NCBI RefSeq assembly: GCF_000373645.1
Contig: NZ_KB892008.1
Location: 195 to 64,194 of the forward strand
Origin: Streptomyces sp. ATexAB-D23
Lineage (GTDB): Bacteria; Actinomycetota; Actinomycetes; Streptomycetales; Streptomycetaceae
Direction: 5' to 3'
Length of the DNA: 64,000 bases
The notes beneath the pieces are model-generated. The model was not told where the DNA came from. It ran no database searches and saw only the letters and a program-made list of their open reading frames with translations. This document shows positions 20,011 through 28,557 of the stretch, piece after piece. The first letter of the stretch is position 1, and each line of letters opens with the position of its first letter. The translations under genes and the position numbers were made by a program.

Positions 20011-20424
20011 ATGACCCAGCGCACCCTCGTCCTTCTCAAGCCCGACGCCGTCCGTCGCGGCCTGGTCGGCGAGATCGTCGGGCGCATCGAGCGCAAGGCC
20101 GGCTGGAAGATCACGGCGCTGGAGCTGCGTACGCTGGACCGCGGCACGCTGGAGCAGCACTACGCGGAGCACGTGGGCCGCCCGTTCTACGAGCCGCTGA
20201 TGGAGTTCATGCAGTCCGGTCCGGTCGTCGCCCTGGTGGCCGAGGGCGAGCGGATCATCGAGGGCGTCCGCGCCCTGGCCGGCCCCACCGACCCGATCGC
20301 CGCCGCGCCCGGCTCGATCCGCGGTGACTTCGGCACGATCACCCGGGAGAACCTCATCCACGCCTCGGACTCCGAGGAGTCCGCGGAGCGGGAAATGAAG
20401 CTGTTCTTTCCCGGACTTTCCTGA
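20011..20424 (+). CDS. ndk: Nucleoside diphosphate kinase
   Basis: A 137-residue NDP kinase that equalises nucleoside triphosphate pools through a phosphohistidine intermediate. TLVLLKPDAVRRGLVGEI is the N-terminal signature; the active-site segment reads GSIRGDFGTITRENLIHASDS, with the phosphorylated histidine in NLIHASD. The start ATG at 20011 has AAGGAG six bases upstream. A -10-like TAATCT lies at 19968-19973, giving a leader of about 30 bases. A terminator follows at 20457-20482. Confidence 0.98.
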   Translation: MTQRTLVLLKPDAVRRGLVGEIVGRIERKAGWKITALELRTLDRGTLEQHYAEHVGRPFYEPLMEFMQSGPVVALVAEGERIIEGVRALAGPTDPIAAAPGSIRGDFGTITRENLIHASDSEESAEREMKLFFPGLS

Positions 20425-20456
20425 GCCGCACTCAGCCGAACAGCGCTCATGACCTG

Positions 20457-20482
20457 GGGCGACCGAAGTAATTCGGTCGCCC
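20457..20482. terminator. Hairpin terminator after ndk
   Basis: Eleven-base perfect arms (20457-20467 and 20472-20482) around GTAA, about 30 bases after the ndk stop. The stretch from here to 20717 has no gene and presumably holds the mreB promoters. Confidence 0.82.
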
Positions 20483-20717
20483 TTCGGCATAGGGTCCCCG
20501 ATCGCGGGAACGCATCCCTGCGACGTAACGTCACCATGAGTGGAACGGCCACCCGTTCTGCCCAGCAAGGCGGCGGACCCTCGCGCTGTGTCGGTGCATC
20601 CGGCACTACGATGGAACCTTCCACGCCCGCAGCGCTCATCTCGCCTACCAAAACAAGCCATCAACGCTTTCGCTTGGGAAGGCCCGACGCATCCTCATGG
20701 GGAACAAGGGGAACTCA

Positions 20718-21737
20718 ATGTCGTTCATCGGCCGTGACATGGCTATCGACCTCGGGACTGCCAACACGCTGGTGTACGTCAGGGGGCGCGGCATCGTTCT
20801 GAACGAGCCGTCCGTCGTGGCCATCAACACCAACACCGGCGGAATTCTGGCGGTCGGCGCCGAGGCCAAGAAGATGATCGGCCGTACGCCGGGCAACATC
20901 GTTGCCGTACGGCCCCTGAAGGACGGCGTGATCGCCGACTTCGAGATCACGGAGCGGATGCTCCGCTACTTCATCCTGAAGATCCACAAGCGCCGCTACC
21001 TGGCCCGCCCCCGGGTCGTGGTCTGCGTGCCCTCCGGCATCACCGGGGTCGAGCGACGTGCCGTGATCGAGGCGTCGACGCAGGCCGGCGCCCGCCAGGT
21101 GCACATCATCGAGGAGCCCATGGCGGCGGCCATCGGCTCGGGCCTCCCGGTCCACGAGGCCACCGGCAACATGGTCGTGGACATCGGCGGCGGCACCACC
21201 GAGGTCGCGGTGATCTCGCTCGGCGGCATCGTCACCGCCCAGTCCATCCGGGTCGCCGGTGACGAGCTGGACAACGCGATCATCCAGCACATCAAGAAGG
21301 AGTACTCGCTCCTCCTCGGTGAGCGCTCCGCCGAACAGATCAAGATCACCATCGGTTCGGCGTTCGATCTGGAGAAGGACGAGCACACCGAGATCCGCGG
21401 CCGCGACCTCGTCTCGGGCCTGCCCAAGACCGTGGTCATCTCCGCGACCGAGGTCCGCAAGGCGATCGAGGAGCCGGTCAACGCGATCGTCGACGCGGTC
21501 AAGACGACCCTCGACAAGTGCCCGCCGGAGCTGTCCGGCGACGTCATGGACCGCGGCATCGTCCTCACCGGCGGCGGCGCGCTGCTGCGCGGCCTCGACG
21601 AGCGGCTCCGCCACGAGACGGGCATGCCGATCCACATCGCCGAGGACCCGCTGGACTCGGTCGCGCTCGGCTCCGGCAAGTGCGTCGAGGAGTTCGAGGC
21701 GCTCCAGCAGGTGCTGGACGCCCAGCCCCGACGGTAG
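20718..21737 (+). CDS. mreB: Rod shape-determining protein MreB (actin homologue)
   Basis: A 339-residue bacterial actin. Nucleotide-binding motifs are present: phosphate-1 [14 protein letters not shown], connect-1/phosphate-2 [19 protein letters not shown], and the adenosine motif [15 protein letters not shown]. In Streptomyces MreB acts in sporulation-septum and spore-wall assembly rather than tip growth (family knowledge). The ATG at 20718 is chosen because AAGGGGAA precedes it; an ATG at 20697 would add seven residues. It heads mreB-mreC-mreD-PBP2-rodA, all on the plus strand and closely spaced, except for about 100 bases before mreC. Confidence 0.97.
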   Translation: MSFIGRDMAIDLGTANTLVYVRGRGIVLNEPSVVAINTNTGGILAVGAEAKKMIGRTPGNIVAVRPLKDGVIADFEITERMLRYFILKIHKRRYLARPRVVVCVPSGITGVERRAVIEASTQAGARQVHIIEEPMAAAIGSGLPVHEATGNMVVDIGGGTTEVAVISLGGIVTAQSIRVAGDELDNAIIQHIKKEYSLLLGERSAEQIKITIGSAFDLEKDEHTEIRGRDLVSGLPKTVVISATEVRKAIEEPVNAIVDAVKTTLDKCPPELSGDVMDRGIVLTGGGALLRGLDERLRHETGMPIHIAEDPLDSVALGSGKCVEEFEALQQVLDAQPRR

Positions 21738-21835
21738 TGACCCCACGACCCTCCGCGCGGACGCTGCCGTTCCGCGCGGGGGATCGTTGATATACAGGCA
21801 CGAACATTCCTACGAGGAAGGCACGGCCGCCGCAC

Positions 21836-22870
21836 GTGAGGGACACACGAGAGAGCCGGCTGCTCCTGGTGCTGCTGATCGCCATCGCATTCGCACTGAT
21901 CACGGTGGACATCCGCGGCGGTGAGGAGTCACCGGTGGACGGTGCCCGGCAGGCCGCCGCCACGGTCTTCGGCCCCGTGGAGAACGGTGTGGCGTCGGCG
22001 GTCGACCCGGTGGGCAACGCCATAGGAGCGGTGCGCGCCTCCGGCGCCCGGCACGACAAGATCGCCGCGCTGGAGAAGCAGAACGCCGAGCTGAAGGCCG
22101 AACTCGGCAGCGACGCCCGCAACCGCAGCCGGGTCCGCGAACTGGACAAGATGCTGAAGAAGTCGGCCACCGGCCAGTACGGCATCAAGGCCGCCGAGGT
22201 CATCGCCATAGGAGCGGCCCAGGGCTTCTCCTGGACGGTCACCATCGACGCGGGCTCCAAGGACGGCCTCAAGCGCGACATGACCGTACTCAACGGGGAC
22301 GGGCTCGTCGGCCGCGTCACCACCGTCGGCCCGGACACCGCGACGGTACTCCTCGCCAACGACCCCGACTTCACCGTCGGCACCCGGATGGAGTCCACCG
22401 ACGAGCTCGGGTTCGCCACCGGGCAGGGCTCGCGCCCGCTGTCCGTGCAGTTCCTGAACGGCAAGGCCAAGGTCAAGAAGGGCGACCGGCTCGTCACCTT
22501 CGGCTCCAGCAAGGACAAGCCGTTCGTGCCCGGCGTCCCGGTCGGCGAGGTCGTCCGGGTCGACCCGTCCGGCGGCGACCTCACCCGTACCGTCTACGTC
22601 CGCCCGTACGTCGGCTTCACCAAGCTCGACATCGTCGGCGTCGTCGTCCAGGCACCGCGCGAGGACCCCCGCGACATGGTCCTGCCGAAGAAGCCGAAGG
22701 CGTCCGCGAAGCCGAAGCCCACCCCGACCGTCACCGTCACCATCTCGCCCAACGGGGACATCGTCGACACCGAGGGCAACGTCGTGGGCAACATCCACGA
22801 GAGCCCCAGCCCGGACCCCAGCGGAAACGCCACGCCGAACGCCGACAACGCGGTCAACGAACAGAGGTAG
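21836..22870 (+). CDS. mreC: Rod shape-determining protein MreC
   Basis: A 344-residue bitopic protein. The N-terminal membrane helix is at about residues 8-24 (LLLVLLIAIAFALITV), followed by a coiled coil (about 78-110: KIAALEKQNAELKAEL) and two beta domains containing IDAGSKDGLKRDMTVLNGDGLVGRV and PGVPVGEVVRVD. The C-terminal ~80 residues are a Lys/Pro-rich tail not seen in E. coli MreC. It couples MreB to MreD/PBP2/RodA outside the membrane. The GTG at 21836 follows GAGGAAGG by about 13 bases. mreD begins 11 bases after its stop. Confidence 0.94.
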   Translation: MRDTRESRLLLVLLIAIAFALITVDIRGGEESPVDGARQAAATVFGPVENGVASAVDPVGNAIGAVRASGARHDKIAALEKQNAELKAELGSDARNRSRVRELDKMLKKSATGQYGIKAAEVIAIGAAQGFSWTVTIDAGSKDGLKRDMTVLNGDGLVGRVTTVGPDTATVLLANDPDFTVGTRMESTDELGFATGQGSRPLSVQFLNGKAKVKKGDRLVTFGSSKDKPFVPGVPVGEVVRVDPSGGDLTRTVYVRPYVGFTKLDIVGVVVQAPREDPRDMVLPKKPKASAKPKPTPTVTVTISPNGDIVDTEGNVVGNIHESPSPDPSGNATPNADNAVNEQR

Positions 22871-22881
22871 AGCTGATCCCC

Positions 22882-23547
22882 ATGCACGTCAACCGGACCC
22901 TGCTCTCCATCGTTCTGGTCGTCTTCGCCCTCGTCGTCCAGGTGTCCGTACTGGCCCGGCTCCAGCTGCCCGGTGCCGTGCCCGACCTGCTGCTCATGGT
23001 CGTCCTCGGCCTGGCCTTCGTGTACGGGCACGTCAGCGGCGCCCTCATCGGCTTCGGCGCGGGTCTCCTCGCCGACCTGGCGCCCCCCGCCGACCACGCC
23101 GCCGGGCGCTACGCCCTGGTGCTCTGCGTCATCGGCTACCTCGCGGGCCTCGCCCGGCCGGAGAACGGGCAGCTCAAGTCGGCCTTCCTGCCGATGGCCG
23201 TGGTCGTCGCGGCCGCGATCGGCTCGACCCTGCTGTACGCGGGCGTCGGCGCGCTGGTCGGCGACACGGCGGCCCGCCATGTGGGCCTGGGCAGTCTGCT
23301 GTTCACCGCCGCCGTCTACGACCTGCTCCTCGCGCCGTTCACGGTGCCGCTGATCATGGCGCTGGCCAGACGTACGGTGAACGACCCCGTCACCGAGTCC
23401 TCCTCCGGCCGCGGTGACGTGGCGGCCGGCTGGCTCGCGGCGGGCACCGGGCTGCGGATCGGCAGCCAGCGCGGCGGACTGCGCGTGAAGGCGGCCCGCA
23501 ACCGGGCGGCACGCGCCGGACGGATCAAGGGAGTCAAGCGACTGTGA
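22882..23547 (+). CDS. mreD: Rod shape-determining protein MreD
   Basis: A 221-residue membrane protein with five or six helices. The N-terminal part (TLLSIVLVVFALVVQVSVLA), followed by PGAVPDLLLMVVLGLAFVYG, GALIGFGAGLLADLAPP and ALVLCVIGYLAGLAR, matches the MreD pattern. After the last helix a basic ~50-residue cytoplasmic tail follows, ending RAGRIKGVKRL. It is translated directly after mreC and about 50 bases before the PBP2 gene. It acts in the elongasome-like complex with MreC and PBP2. Confidence 0.93.
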   Translation: MHVNRTLLSIVLVVFALVVQVSVLARLQLPGAVPDLLLMVVLGLAFVYGHVSGALIGFGAGLLADLAPPADHAAGRYALVLCVIGYLAGLARPENGQLKSAFLPMAVVVAAAIGSTLLYAGVGALVGDTAARHVGLGSLLFTAAVYDLLLAPFTVPLIMALARRTVNDPVTESSSGRGDVAAGWLAAGTGLRIGSQRGGLRVKAARNRAARAGRIKGVKRL

Positions 23548-23596
23548 GGCTGCGTTCCCCGGGGCACGACCCCCGGACCACGACGGGAGGCGCCCC

Positions 23597-25762
23597 GTGA
23601 GCAACATTCCCGAGACGGGCCGGACGCAGCGGGTCCAGATCCGTCTCATCGTCATCCAGGTCCTCGTCTTCTCCCTGCTGCTCACCCTCGGCGGCCGCCT
23701 CTGGTACCTCCAGATCCGCAACGGCCAGGAGTACTCCGACGAGGCGAAGAACAACCACGTCCAGCAGGTCGTCCAGCCCGCCGCCCGAGGCTCCATCCTC
23801 GACGCGCGCGGCGTGCCGCTGGCCGACAACGAGACCCGCCTCGTCGTCTCCGCCAGCCGCACCGACCTGCTGAAGATGGCCGACGACGGCAAGGCCGTGC
23901 TGACCCGGCTCGCCGGCGTACTGGACATGAAGCCGAAGGACGTCTTCGACAAGGTCCGGCTCTGCGACGCCAAGACCCCGCAGCCCTGCTGGAACGGTTC
24001 GCCCTACCAGCCGATCCCGGTCACCGACGAGGCCACCACCCAGCAGGCCCTGACCATCCGCGAACGCGCCGAGGACTTCCCCGGCATCACCGCCGAACCC
24101 ACCGCCGTGCGCCGCTACGCCGCACCCGGCAAGGCCAACACCGCCCAGGTCCTCGGCTACCTCTCGCCCGTCACCGACGAGGAGATCACCAAGGCCCAGG
24201 ACAGCGAATCGCCCTACCTGCGCTCCGACATGGTCGGCCGCTCCGGCCTGGAGCGCACGTACGACAAGGAGCTGCGCGGCAAGGCGGGCGTCACCCGCTA
24301 CGAGGTCGACAACCTCGGCCGGGTCATCGGCCAGGCCAAGAACGACGAGGCGGAGGCCGGCGCCAGCGTCGTCACCTCCATCGACGCCCGCGTCCAGGCC
24401 GTCGCCGAGTACGAGCTCAACGAGGCCATGAAGGCGGCCCGCAAGGAGTTCGACACCAACACCGGCGAGAACTACAAGGCGGACTCCGGCGCCGTCGTCG
24501 TCATGGAGGCCAAGACCGGCCGGGTCGTCTCCATGGCCTCCCTGCCCAACTACGACCCCAACTCCTGGGTCGGCGGCATCTCCGCCAAGGACTACGCGAA
24601 GCTCACCGGCAAGAACAGCAACTTCCCGCTGCTGAACCGGGCCATCCAGGGCCAGGCCGCCCCCGGCTCCATCTTCAAGGTCATCTCCTCGACCGCCGCG
24701 GTCAACGCCGGATACCCCTTCGACGGCAACTACCCCTGCCCCAGCTCGTACTCCATCGGCGGCCAGACCTTCAAGAACTTCGAGTCCCAGGGCTACGGCA
24801 ACATCACCATCGGCCGCGCCCTGGAGGTCTCCTGCGACACCGTGTACTACGGCATCGCGCACAAGGAGTGGCAGAAGGACGGCGGCAACAACCCCAAGAA
24901 GAACCCCAACGACTGGTTCTACAAGACCGCCCACCAGTTCGGCCTCGGCAAGGAGACCGGCATCGACCTCCCCAACGAGGTCAGCGGCCGCGTCCCGGAC
25001 CGCCAGTGGAAGAAGGACTTCGCGGCGGCCAACCACGACTCCTGGTGCAAGCAGGGCAAGAAGGACGGCACGTACGTCGAGAAGATCGCCTACGAGAACT
25101 GTCTCGAAGGCGACAAGATGCGCGCCGGTGACTCCGTGAACTACTCGATCGGCCAGGGCGACACCCTCGTCACCCCGATCCAGATGGCCACCATCTACGC
25201 GGCCATCTCCAACGGCGGCACGCTCTACGACCCCACCGTCGGCAAGGCGATCGTCAGCGGCGACGGCAAGACCGTCCAGAAGATCGAGCCCAAGTCGCAC
25301 GGCAAGCTGCCCTTCACCCAGAAGACGCGCAACGAGATAGACGAAGCCCTCGCGGGTGTCGCGACCCGCGGCTCCGCCGCCTGGCGATTCGGCGGCTGGC
25401 CGCAGGACAAGATCCCGATGCACGCCAAGACGGGTACCGCCGAGGTCTACGGCAAGCAGACGACCTCCTGGTTCGCCACGTACACCAAGGACTACTCGAT
25501 CGTCATGACGATCTCCCAGGGCGGTACGGGCTCCGGAGCGTCCGGGCCCGCCGTCCGCAACATCTACAACGCGCTCTACGGCCTCGACGCCACCGGCAAG
25601 CAGGACCTCAAGAAGGCCCTCCTGCCGACGCCCCAGAAGGGCCTGCCGAAGATCGGGACGGACGGCACCATCGACGCCCCGACGATCAAGCCGTACAACC
25701 CCGCCTCGCAGAACCCGGCCACCGAGCAGACGCTCGCCGCGGTCCTCGGGAGGCGCGACTGA
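23597..25762 (+). CDS. mrdA: Penicillin-binding protein 2 (class B transpeptidase)
   Basis: 721 residues. It has a short cytoplasmic start, a membrane helix (about residues 18-34), a dimerisation/allosteric domain and a C-terminal transpeptidase domain. Active-site motifs are Ser358-Ile-Phe-Lys361 in APGSIFKV, SVN in GDSVNYSIGQGD, and Lys611-Thr-Gly613 in HAKTGTAEV. It cross-links peptidoglycan strands made by RodA. The GTG at 23597 follows CGGGAGG. Its TGA shares one base with the ATG of rodA (TGATG at 25760-25764), so the two are translationally coupled. The C-terminal ~60 residues are a Pro-rich extension. Confidence 0.96.
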   Translation: MSNIPETGRTQRVQIRLIVIQVLVFSLLLTLGGRLWYLQIRNGQEYSDEAKNNHVQQVVQPAARGSILDARGVPLADNETRLVVSASRTDLLKMADDGKAVLTRLAGVLDMKPKDVFDKVRLCDAKTPQPCWNGSPYQPIPVTDEATTQQALTIRERAEDFPGITAEPTAVRRYAAPGKANTAQVLGYLSPVTDEEITKAQDSESPYLRSDMVGRSGLERTYDKELRGKAGVTRYEVDNLGRVIGQAKNDEAEAGASVVTSIDARVQAVAEYELNEAMKAARKEFDTNTGENYKADSGAVVVMEAKTGRVVSMASLPNYDPNSWVGGISAKDYAKLTGKNSNFPLLNRAIQGQAAPGSIFKVISSTAAVNAGYPFDGNYPCPSSYSIGGQTFKNFESQGYGNITIGRALEVSCDTVYYGIAHKEWQKDGGNNPKKNPNDWFYKTAHQFGLGKETGIDLPNEVSGRVPDRQWKKDFAAANHDSWCKQGKKDGTYVEKIAYENCLEGDKMRAGDSVNYSIGQGDTLVTPIQMATIYAAISNGGTLYDPTVGKAIVSGDGKTVQKIEPKSHGKLPFTQKTRNEIDEALAGVATRGSAAWRFGGWPQDKIPMHAKTGTAEVYGKQTTSWFATYTKDYSIVMTISQGGTGSGASGPAVRNIYNALYGLDATGKQDLKKALLPTPQKGLPKIGTDGTIDAPTIKPYNPASQNPATEQTLAAVLGRRD

Positions 25763-26952
25763 TGGCCGGCTTCTCCGTCCAGCGCTACGCCCCCGAGCGC
25801 TCCACCTGGGGCCGGCTCGTCGCACGCGACTCGCTCGTGCGCCGGCTCGACTGGCCGCTGCTGGGCTCGGCGATCGCGCTCTCCTTCATCGGCTCGCTGC
25901 TCGTCTGGTCGGCGACCCGGGGACGCGACTCGCTGACCCACGGCGACCCGTACTACTTCCTGTTCCGGCACGCCCTCAACACCGGCATCGGCATCGCGCT
26001 GATGATCGGCACGATCTGGCTCGGCCACCGCACGCTGCGCGGCGCGGTGCCGGTCCTGTACGGCCTGTCCGTGCTCCTCGTGATGGCGGTCCTCACCCCG
26101 CTGGGCGCCACCGTCAACGGCGCCCACGCCTGGATCCTGCTGCCGGGCGGGTTCTCCCTCCAGCCCTCCGAGTTCACCAAGATCACCATCATCCTGGGCA
26201 TGGCGATGCTGCTCGCCGCCCGCGTCGACGCGGGCGACCAGCTGCACCCCGACCACCGGACCGTCGCCAAGGCCCTCGCCCTGGCGGCGCTGCCCATGGT
26301 CGTCGTCATGGGGATGCCGGACCTCGGCTCCGTGATGGTCATGGTCGTCATCGTGCTCGGGGCGCTCCTGGCGTCCGGCGCCTCCAACCGCTGGGTCTTC
26401 GGACTCCTCGGCACGGGGGTGGCCGGGGCGGTCGCCGTCTGGCAGCTCGGGCTGCTCGACGACTACCAGATCGCCCGGTTCGCCGCCTTCGCCAACCCGG
26501 CGCTCGACCCGGCCGGCGTCGGCTACAACACCAACCAGGCGCGCATCGCGATCGGCTCCGGCGGCCTGCACGGCACCGGCCTCTTCCAGGGCACCCAGAC
26601 CACCGGGCAGTTCGTCCCCGAGCAGCAGACCGACTTCGTCTTCACGGTCGCCGGTGAGGAGCTGGGCTTCCTCGGCGCCGGGCTCATCCTGGTCCTGCTC
26701 GGCGTCGTCCTGTGGCGTGCCTGCCGCATCGCCCGCGAGACCACCGAGCTGTACGGCACGATCGTCGCCGCAGGGATCATCGCCTGGTTCGCCTTCCAGT
26801 CCTTCGAGAACATCGGCATGACGCTCGGCATCATGCCGGTGGCGGGTCTCCCGCTGCCGTTCGTCTCCTACGGCGGCTCCTCGATGTTCGCGGTCTGGGT
26901 GGCCATCGGGCTGCTCCAGTCGATCCGGGTGCAACGGCCGATAACGGCCTGA
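25762..26952 (+). CDS. rodA: SEDS-family peptidoglycan polymerase RodA
   Basis: A 396-residue SEDS protein with about ten membrane helices, the lipid II polymerase partner of the upstream PBP2. Signatures are GAHAWILLPGGFSLQPSEFTK in the second third, GGLHGTGLFQGTQT, FVPEQQTDFVFTVAGEELGF, and the final LPFVSYGGSSMFAVWVAIGLL. The length is somewhat short but normal for RodA/Sfr of Streptomyces. It overlaps the PBP2 stop by one base. It is the last gene of the mre cluster; no strong terminator follows, and the next gene begins 32 bases later with its own -10-like element. Confidence 0.95.
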   Translation: MAGFSVQRYAPERSTWGRLVARDSLVRRLDWPLLGSAIALSFIGSLLVWSATRGRDSLTHGDPYYFLFRHALNTGIGIALMIGTIWLGHRTLRGAVPVLYGLSVLLVMAVLTPLGATVNGAHAWILLPGGFSLQPSEFTKITIILGMAMLLAARVDAGDQLHPDHRTVAKALALAALPMVVVMGMPDLGSVMVMVVIVLGALLASGASNRWVFGLLGTGVAGAVAVWQLGLLDDYQIARFAAFANPALDPAGVGYNTNQARIAIGSGGLHGTGLFQGTQTTGQFVPEQQTDFVFTVAGEELGFLGAGLILVLLGVVLWRACRIARETTELYGTIVAAGIIAWFAFQSFENIGMTLGIMPVAGLPLPFVSYGGSSMFAVWVAIGLLQSIRVQRPITA

Positions 26953-26983
26953 GCGGTCACCCGGCGGCGCGTAGATTCGGTAC

Positions 26984-28507
26984 ATGGCGGACTCCAAGCG
27001 CGAGATCGAGCGGAAGTACGAAGCCACCGACGCCACCCGGCTGCCCGACCTGGGCCGGGTGGCCGGGGTCGGGGAGGTCCGCCACGAGGGCCTCATGGAA
27101 CTCGACGCCGTGTACTACGACACCGAGGACCTCCGCCTCGCCGCCGGCCACCTCACCCTGCGCCGCCGCACCGGCGGCCCGGACGCCGGCTGGCACCTCA
27201 AGCTCCCGGTCGCCGCGAGCGTCCGCGAGGAGATCCGCGCTCCGCTCTCCGACACCCTGCCGCCCCGCCTCGCCGCGCTGATCCGCTCCCGCGTCCTGGA
27301 CGCCTCCGTCGTCCCCGTGGTCCGGCTGCGCTCCGCCCGCGACGTCCACGTGCTCACCGGACCGGACGGCACGCCGCTCGCCGAACTCGGCGTCGACGAG
27401 GTCCACGCCGAGCGGCTGCACGGCGGCGACCGCACCGCCACCTGGACCGAGATCGAGGTCGAACTCGCCGACGACGGAGACCCCGCCTTCCTCGACACCG
27501 TCGGGCGCGCGCTTGAGGAGGCCGCCATCCGGCCCTCCGCCGCCCCCTCCGAACTCGCCCGCGCGCTGGCCGAGACGGCGCCCGACGCCACGCTGCCCCG
27601 GGAGGACGAGCCGGCGGAGCCCCGCACCGCGGGCGACCACGTCCTCGCCTACGTACGCCGTTAGGCCGAGGCGATCGTCGCGCTCGACCCGGCCGTGCGG
27701 CGGGGGCTGCCCGACTCCGTGCACAAGATGCGCGTCGCCACCCGGCGGCTGCGCAGCGCCCTGCGCACCTACCGCCGCGTCCTGGACCGCGAGGCCACCC
27801 GCCCCCTCGGTACCGAGCTGAAGTGGCTCGCGGCCGAGCTGGGCGTCGACCGGGACCAGGAGGTGCTGGACGCCCGGCTGCGCGCCCGGCTGGACGAGCT
27901 GCCCCGCACCCTGGTCCTCGGGCCGGTCCGGGCCCGGCTGAGGCTGTGGTCGGTGGCGGGGCGCGGCGGCTCGCGCCGGCGCACGGCCGCCGTCCTTGAC
28001 TCCGCGCGCTACCTGGCACTGCTGCGCGCCCTGGAACAGCTCCTCGCACAGCCGCCCCTGCTGCCGGCGGCCGCCGCCGCGCCCGGCGAGGAGCTGGCCC
28101 GCGCCGTCCACAAGGACCACAAGCGCCTCGCCGCCCGCGTCGCGCACGCCCGCGCACTGCCCCCGGGACCGGACCGCGACGCCGCCCTGCACCGCGCCCG
28201 CAAGGCGGCCAAACGCGCCCGCTACGCGGCGGAGGCGGCCCGGCCCGCGCTCGGGAAGCCCGCCAAGAAGTCCGTCAAGCGGCTGAAGGCCGTACAGAGC
28301 CTCCTCGGCGACCACCAGGACGGCGTGGTCGCCCGCGAGACCCTGCGCGCCCTGGCGGTCCGGGCCCAGGCCGCGGGGGAGCCGTCGTTCACCTGGGGAC
28401 TGCTGTACGGGCGGGAGGAGGCGGCGGCCCGGGAGGGCGAGCGCGCGCTGCCGAGGGTCTGGCGCCGAGCGGCCCGGACGGACGTCCGGCGGGCGTCCGG
28501 AGGCTGA
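26984..28507 (+). pseudogene. CYTH-CHAD domain gene interrupted by an in-frame amber codon
   Basis: The first part (26984-27664, 226 residues) is a CYTH triphosphatase-like domain: EIERKYEATD carries the ExExK signature, followed by VYYDTEDLRLA, TLRRRTGGPDAGWHLKLP and EIEVELADDGD. It ends HVLAYVRR at a TAG (27662-27664). The same frame then continues without interruption as a CHAD domain: AEAIVALDPAVRRGLPDSVH, HKMRVATRRLRSALRTYRRV, and RKAAKRARYAAEAARPALG near the end. Family members have one polypeptide through this joint, and a CAG (Gln) would fit where TAG stands, so a single C-to-T change is likely. CHAD could restart at GTG 27695 or 27719 or ATG 27728, but none has a clear Shine-Dalgarno. 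TAGATT-N6-ATG at 26972-26986 suggests a leaderless 5' end. The ancestral role is probably polyphosphate-related. Confidence 0.8.
27662..27664 (+). other. In-frame amber codon between CYTH and CHAD domains
   Basis: TAG in frame with both flanking domains, with CGC CGT before it and GCC GAG after it. The reading frame and the domain homology continue on both sides. It may be a real nonsense mutation, a sequencing error, or a read-through site. Confidence 0.85.
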
Positions 28508-28557
28508 GCAGCGCGGTACGCTGGATGGTCACCCCTGCCGGCTCTCGAAAGTTCGCG

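Noticed and set aside
27662..27664. Pyrrolysine or other recoding at the amber codon
   Set aside because: Nothing in the window suggests a dedicated suppressor tRNA or a downstream recoding structure; a simple CAG-to-TAG change is the more economical reading.
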